In this document: in pieces, positions 60,263-64,000 of the stretch | How positions within the stretch are numbered: the first letter of the stretch is position 1 | How the letters are laid out: each line of letters opens with the position of its first letter | DNA from: Anaerolineae bacterium | GTDB taxonomy: Bacteria > Chloroflexota > Anaerolineae > 4572-78 > J111 | Direction: 5' to 3' | Length of the DNA: 64,000 nucleotides | Assembly (NCBI GenBank): GCA_022071955.1 | Contig: JAJVIM010000007.1 | Location: 1-64,000, forward strand | Notes under the pieces: model-generated | Told to the model about the DNA's origin: nothing | Databases searched by the model: none | What the model saw: the letters and a program-made list of their open reading frames with translations, nothing else | Position numbers and translations under genes: made by a program

Positions 60263-61459
60263 ATGCGAATCCTATTTATCAGCCCATATATTCCATCGCT
60301 TATCAGAGTCCGGCCGTACAACATCATTAAATACCTGGCTCAACGCGGTCATCAAATTACGCTGCTGGCGCTTGTTCCGCCCGGCGAGGAAACCGGCAGC
60401 CTGAGCACACTCAAAACGTGGTGTGAGCAGGTTGAAACCGTGCCGCTGCCCCGCTGGCGAACGCTGTGGAATGGTGTTGGCGCCCTGCCGCAGTTGGCCA
60501 CTCCCCTCCAGGCGGCCTATTCACGCTCCCCGGAAATGGCGACGCTCATTCGGCGCACGCTGGCCCAACAACCGTTTGATGCCATCCACGTGGAGCATAT
60601 GCGTGGCGCAGAACTGGCCCGGGCCGTTGGCAACCGGCCCGTTATTTTCGACTCGGTTGATTCGATCACCCTGCTGTTTGAAAAGGTGCTGGCCGCCGGT
60701 CCCACCTGGCGCAGCCGGCTGATGGCCACCGTAGAATTGAGCCGCAACCGCCGCTACGAGGGCAGCCTGTTGCAGCGGTTTAGCCGGGTTTTGGTCACCT
60801 CGCCGCAGGATAAAGCCACGCTGACGGCGCTCTCTGCCCACCCGCAGGCCGATGAGCGTATTGTGGTGCTGCCCAATGGGGTCGATTTGGATTATTTTGC
60901 GCCGCTAAACCAGCCTCGATTGGCTGACACACTGGTATTTAGCGGCAAAATGAGCTACCATGCTAATGTTGCTGCCGCCATCGATTTAATCACCCGGGTG
61001 ATGCCGCTCATCTGGCAGCAAAAGCCAGAGATTAAACTGACCATTGTGGGCAAAGACCCGTCGCCGAAGCTGCTTGAGCTGGCCGGTGATCCGCGTATTT
61101 CGGTTACCGGCACCGTGCCAGACATGCGCCCGTACATTGGCCGGGCGGCGCTGACCATTTTGCCTATGCGATACGGGGTTGGTATTCAAAATAAGGTGTT
61201 AGAAGCGATGGCGATGGCCACGCCGGTGATTACCACCTCCAAAACATTGGGGGCGTTACAGGTGCAGGCCAACCGGGAACTGCTTGTGGCCGATACTCCG
61301 CAGGCCATGGCCGCAAGCGCGCTGCAACTGCTGGCCGATGCGGAGTTGCGCCAGCGAGTGGGTGATGCCGGCAGGCAGTATGTAGAAACCTGCCACGATT
61401 GGCGCAAAGCGGTTGAAAAACTGGAACAACTCTACACCCAAGTTGGCCGGCACCCCTAA
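60263..61459 (+). CDS. GT4-type glycosyltransferase
   Basis: 398 residues, GT-B fold. N-terminal MRILFISPYIPSLIRVRPYN, then DAIHVEHMRGAELARAVG, PVIFDSVDSITLLF, LVTSPQDKATL, PNGVDLDYFAP. The C-terminal half has LTIVGKDPSPKLLELAGDPR, VTGTVPDMRPYIGRAALTIL and PMRYGVGIQNKVLEAMAMATP, the nucleotide-sugar E-x7-E region. It is close to the PEP-CTERM/EpsH-associated sugar transferases (TIGR03087-like) by pattern. It adds a sugar to a glycolipid or polysaccharide; the specificity is unknown. It stands alone between repeats and a response regulator. Confidence 0.85.
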   Translation: MRILFISPYIPSLIRVRPYNIIKYLAQRGHQITLLALVPPGEETGSLSTLKTWCEQVETVPLPRWRTLWNGVGALPQLATPLQAAYSRSPEMATLIRRTLAQQPFDAIHVEHMRGAELARAVGNRPVIFDSVDSITLLFEKVLAAGPTWRSRLMATVELSRNRRYEGSLLQRFSRVLVTSPQDKATLTALSAHPQADERIVVLPNGVDLDYFAPLNQPRLADTLVFSGKMSYHANVAAAIDLITRVMPLIWQQKPEIKLTIVGKDPSPKLLELAGDPRISVTGTVPDMRPYIGRAALTILPMRYGVGIQNKVLEAMAMATPVITTSKTLGALQVQANRELLVADTPQAMAASALQLLADAELRQRVGDAGRQYVETCHDWRKAVEKLEQLYTQVGRHP

Positions 61460-61632
61460 CCTATGTCTCAGTGCATTTTTGCCCTAAACTGTGTTAGACT
61501 GATTAACGGATTAACCTGAGTTTGCTCCCCCTCTCCAAAACCAAATACCCCCAGCTCCAAAAATTGCAAACAGAATCAACAAAGTGGAATTAGCCCCCCA
61601 ACCATCGGGCCAGGAAACAACAGGGATGTTTT

Positions 61633-62268
61633 ATGGATAAAACAAGCGTGTTGATTGCCGACGATCATCAGATTGTGCGCGAAGGTTTGCTAAAAGTATT
61701 GCAGGCCAGTGACGAATTTGAGGTGATAGGCCAGGCCACCAACGGCCGGGAAGCCATCGAGCTGGCTAAACTCCACCGCCCGCAAGTTGTGATTGTTGAT
61801 ATCCAGATGCCAGATGTTGACGGTATTGAAACCACCGCCACCATCACCCGGCAAGTGCCTATGTCTAACGTGGTTATCCTCAGCAGCTATGATCAGGATG
61901 AGTATATTTACAAAAGCCTGCAAGCCGGAGCCAAAAGTTACGCGCTCAAAGGGGATAATATCGAAGTGTTGTTAGAAGTGGTTCGGGCTGCGGCCCGGGG
62001 AAAATCGCTGCTGCCGCCGCATATTGCCACCCGGCTGGTCAACCGAATTGCCGCCCCTCAACCAGACAGCGGGCTGACCGCGCGCGAAGTTGAAGTGCTA
62101 AAACTGCTGGCCGAAGGGTTGCGTAACAAAGAAATTGGCGAGGCGCTGCACATTACCGAGCGCACAGTAAAAAACCACGTAGCCAAAATTATCACCAAAC
62201 TCAACGTTAAAAGTCGAACCGAAGCTGTTTCTTATGCGATTAAAAACAAGCTGATCGAGCTAAAATGA
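61633..62268 (+). CDS. NarL/FixJ-type response regulator
   Basis: 211 residues. Receiver domain: SVLIADDHQIVREGLLKVLQ, phospho-Asp in VVIVDIQMPDVDGIET, Thr/Ser and Lys positions in VVILSSYDQDEYIYKSLQAG and KSYALKGD. The C-terminal LuxR-type HTH is SGLTAREVEVLKLLAEGLRN, KEIGEALHITERTVKNHVAK and IITKLNVKSRTEAVSYAIKN. It is a DNA-binding regulator activated by a histidine kinase, with no kinase adjacent. The PAS/GAF kinase at 33022 is HisKA-type and not an obvious partner. The start is ATG 61633. A strong terminator follows the stop. Confidence 0.95.
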   Translation: MDKTSVLIADDHQIVREGLLKVLQASDEFEVIGQATNGREAIELAKLHRPQVVIVDIQMPDVDGIETTATITRQVPMSNVVILSSYDQDEYIYKSLQAGAKSYALKGDNIEVLLEVVRAAARGKSLLPPHIATRLVNRIAAPQPDSGLTAREVEVLKLLAEGLRNKEIGEALHITERTVKNHVAKIITKLNVKSRTEAVSYAIKNKLIELK

Positions 62269-62293
62269 TACTAAAGAACTACACGCTGTAGAG

Positions 62294-62323
62294 AAAAAGG
62301 CCGATGCACCTATCGGCCTTTTT
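62294..62323 (+). terminator. Terminator after the response regulator
   Basis: AAAAAGGCCGAT (62294-62305) and ATCGGCCTTTTT (62312-62323) form a perfect 12-bp stem with a 6-nt loop, continuing in CTTTTT. Confidence 0.92.
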
Positions 62324-62449
62324 CTTTTTAAAGATGCATTGTTTGTACGATGTTTTACCTAAGCAAAAATGGTATCCTACCCTTTGGAATATTTATAGGA
62401 AAAAAGTTAGAGTTTATTCGAGTTTTCTAACCAAATGATGGGGGGCACG

Positions 62450-64000
62450 ATGCGGAAGCGTATCATCACATTTATCAATATTTTAGCGATCATTTTTCTG
62501 GGAAATATATTTGGATTGCAGCTTGATACCCCAACAATTTCCGGGGTACTGAGAGTGGCCCAGGCCAATGCCGCCGAACCGCCCTACAAGGTTTATCTGC
62601 CAGTGGTTATCCGTTCCAGGATTGCCGCCGCGCCAGACCAGGCCATTGTTTTTGTGTCGCGGCAAATTCCTTCGTCCGGCAGCATTTACTGGGATGTTCC
62701 CAAAGGCATACCGGGAGTTGGGCCGTTCAGCCGTTTTCAGGTGGCTTCACCCGGCAAATTGCTGATCCGGGAAGCAAATAATAGCCTCAAACCTCTGATT
62801 GACGGCGCTAACCCCAGCGCCGCCACGCTCAATCTGATCGATGTTAACGCGCCCGATGTGTCGTACGACGGCGCCAAAATTGTCTTTGCCGGATTGCCGG
62901 CGGGCAATTACTCCCGTGGCTCGGTGGGAAACCCCGGCGCGTGGCGTCTTTACACCATCAATGTTGATGGCACAAATCTCAAACAAATTACTTTTTCCGA
63001 TCAAAACTTAAATTTGAGCGCCCAGGGGCTGCCCAACACGCTCAGCAATTACGATGACACCGATCCGGCCTGGCTGCCTGATGGCCGCATTGTCTTTTCA
63101 TCAACCCGCTGGCCAGGTTTTGCCCAATATAGCGGTGCTCGCGCCACCAATCTTTATGTGGTCAATGCCGATGGTTCAAAATTGCACCGAATTACCGCCG
63201 AACGCAACGGCGCCGACCGCCCGATGGTTGACCCCGTTACCGGCAAAATTGTTTACGCGCGCTGGTGGCGCAATCATCGGTTTGCCACAAACAGTATGAG
63301 CACCGTTACCGACCCCGCCGGCGGATACAAACAAAAAGATGGCCTGACCACAGATCGGGGTAATCACGTGGGTGGCAATGACCACTTGTGGCGCAACGCC
63401 TGGCATGCGGCCGTTATCAACCCGGATGGAACCGGGCTGGCCCAATGGGGCGGCACTCAGCATCCCTTTGACTCAAACCACATGTACGGCGGCGCGTTCA
63501 CCCCGCAGGGCGAGCTGATTGCCAACTATTTCCCAATGCACAACATGACCGAGGCCGCCGGGTTTGGCGGGCTGCGCCAATACCACCGCGGCCCGGGCGA
63601 TTACAAACCGCTGGTGGGCGTAACCAATCTCACGCTGGATTACGTTCATCCCTCCAACCCAACATCTTTTGGAATTTTCAAAGGCTCGTATGCCGCCGAA
63701 CCGGCAGTTTTTGCCGACAACCGGCTGCTGTTCTCGTGGGCGGCGGATATTAACCAGGATTACGGCCTGTACACCAGCAACAGCGACGGCAGCAACATGA
63801 AATTATTGTACGACAACCCCGGCACGGCCGAGCTGCGGGCCAAATTGATTCAGCCACGCCCGCTGCCGCCAATTATTCCCGACTCGGTGAGCAAAACCGC
63901 AAGCCTGCTCCCGCCGCCGGCCAACGGCCCGTACAATCAGGATGGCACCTTTATTTTTAATGCGCTCAATGTTTACGCCAACGGCCCGGTAGATGCCGAG
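62450..64000 (+). CDS. Secreted PD40/hydrazine-synthase-alpha-like propeller protein (3' end beyond window)
   Basis: Open from ATG 62450 (G-run just upstream; in-frame ATGs also at 62435 and 62438) to the window end, at least 517 codons. An N-terminal signal peptide (ITFINILAIIFLGNIFGLQL) is followed by a beta-propeller: VSYDGAKIVFAGLPAGNYSR, DPAWLPDGRIVFSSTRWPGF, TNLYVVNADGSKLHRITAER, PMVDPVTGKIVYARWWRNHR. The W-LPDGRIVFSS repeats and overall layout resemble the middle domain of hydrazine-synthase alpha and related secreted propellers found in many non-anammox bacteria. No heme CxxCH is present in the visible part. Function unknown; hydrazine chemistry should not be assumed. Confidence 0.7.
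   Translation, partial: MRKRIITFINILAIIFLGNIFGLQLDTPTISGVLRVAQANAAEPPYKVYLPVVIRSRIAAAPDQAIVFVSRQIPSSGSIYWDVPKGIPGVGPFSRFQVASPGKLLIREANNSLKPLIDGANPSAATLNLIDVNAPDVSYDGAKIVFAGLPAGNYSRGSVGNPGAWRLYTINVDGTNLKQITFSDQNLNLSAQGLPNTLSNYDDTDPAWLPDGRIVFSSTRWPGFAQYSGARATNLYVVNADGSKLHRITAERNGADRPMVDPVTGKIVYARWWRNHRFATNSMSTVTDPAGGYKQKDGLTTDRGNHVGGNDHLWRNAWHAAVINPDGTGLAQWGGTQHPFDSNHMYGGAFTPQGELIANYFPMHNMTEAAGFGGLRQYHRGPGDYKPLVGVTNLTLDYVHPSNPTSFGIFKGSYAAEPAVFADNRLLFSWAADINQDYGLYTSNSDGSNMKLLYDNPGTAELRAKLIQPRPLPPIIPDSVSKTASLLPPPANGPYNQDGTFIFNALNVYANGPVDAE

Noticed and set aside
62450-64000. Anammox hydrazine synthase gene
   Set aside because: No heme-binding motifs and no hzsB/hzsC-like neighbours. The family pattern alone does not support the enzyme.

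Overview
The window is most likely from an uncultivated member of the Chloroflexota, probably Anaerolineae-like. This is an inference from the GC-rich coding sequence, an S12 protein with the insertion I associate with that phylum, very large DUF11, LysM and NBR1-Ig surface proteins, several FHA-transmembrane proteins, and abundant palindromic and heptanucleotide intergenic repeats. No rRNA, tRNA, CRISPR array, prophage or complete insertion sequence was seen.

Layout. 1-8254 (minus strand) is the informational block: rpoB as its own transcription unit, then rpsL-rpsG-fusA-tuf. rpoC, normally between rpoB and rpsL, is absent. 8282-11834 (minus) is a hydantoinase/5-oxoprolinase pair (hyuA-hyuB), followed by a small CBM48 protein. 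12965-21212 (plus) holds three consecutive giant membrane proteins: a GT39-like protein, a DUF2079 protein and a DUF2723 protein. Their membrane parts belong to different families, but all carry related beta-sandwich tails. 21552-25093 (plus) holds a thioredoxin-TPR protein (CnoX type), a TPR/zinc-ribbon protein and a CarH-like B12-binding MerR regulator. The promoter of that regulator carries three 11-bp-phased half-sites, the known CarH operator layout.

25133-43100 (mostly minus) is a surface and signalling region: a 1762-residue DUF11 protein, a TPR protein, a beta-lactamase-fold protein, a small winged-helix protein, a histidine kinase with a pseudo-receiver, two FHA-TM proteins, a secreted protein, a LysM-TM-NBR1 protein and a lipoprotein. 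The kinase and the secreted protein are on the plus strand. 43456-45550 is an ECF sigma factor with a zinc anti-sigma factor fused to a beta-propeller.

46179-59070 is a sulfur and iron-sulfur block: mrp and sufR on the minus strand, then sufC-sufB-sufD, a two-domain sulfurtransferase, an IscU-like scaffold, sufS, sufU, a Rieske ferredoxin and a sufT-like gene. After these comes a separate sulfur-carrier unit: a MoaD/CysO-like protein, a rhodanese-ThiF activating enzyme and a cysteine synthase. That unit is preceded by a promoter, a roughly 320-nt leader with mutually exclusive helices and an intrinsic terminator. This looks like a riboswitch or attenuator of a class I do not recognise, and it is the most promising undescribed element here.

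59348-64000 holds a membrane protein with a sortase-like tail, a 120-bp MITE-like element with perfect terminal inverted repeats and an 8-bp flanking duplication, a GT4 glycosyltransferase, a NarL-type response regulator, and a truncated secreted protein with a PD40/hydrazine-synthase-alpha-like propeller.

How the parts work together (inference). SufS, the rhodaneses and ThiF supply persulfide and thiocarboxylate sulfur. SufBCD, SufU, SufT and Mrp assemble and deliver clusters, with SufR as the likely cluster-sensing repressor of the divergent suf promoter. The carrier protein and cysteine synthase probably make cysteine through a protein-bound thiocarboxylate, possibly controlled by the leader RNA.
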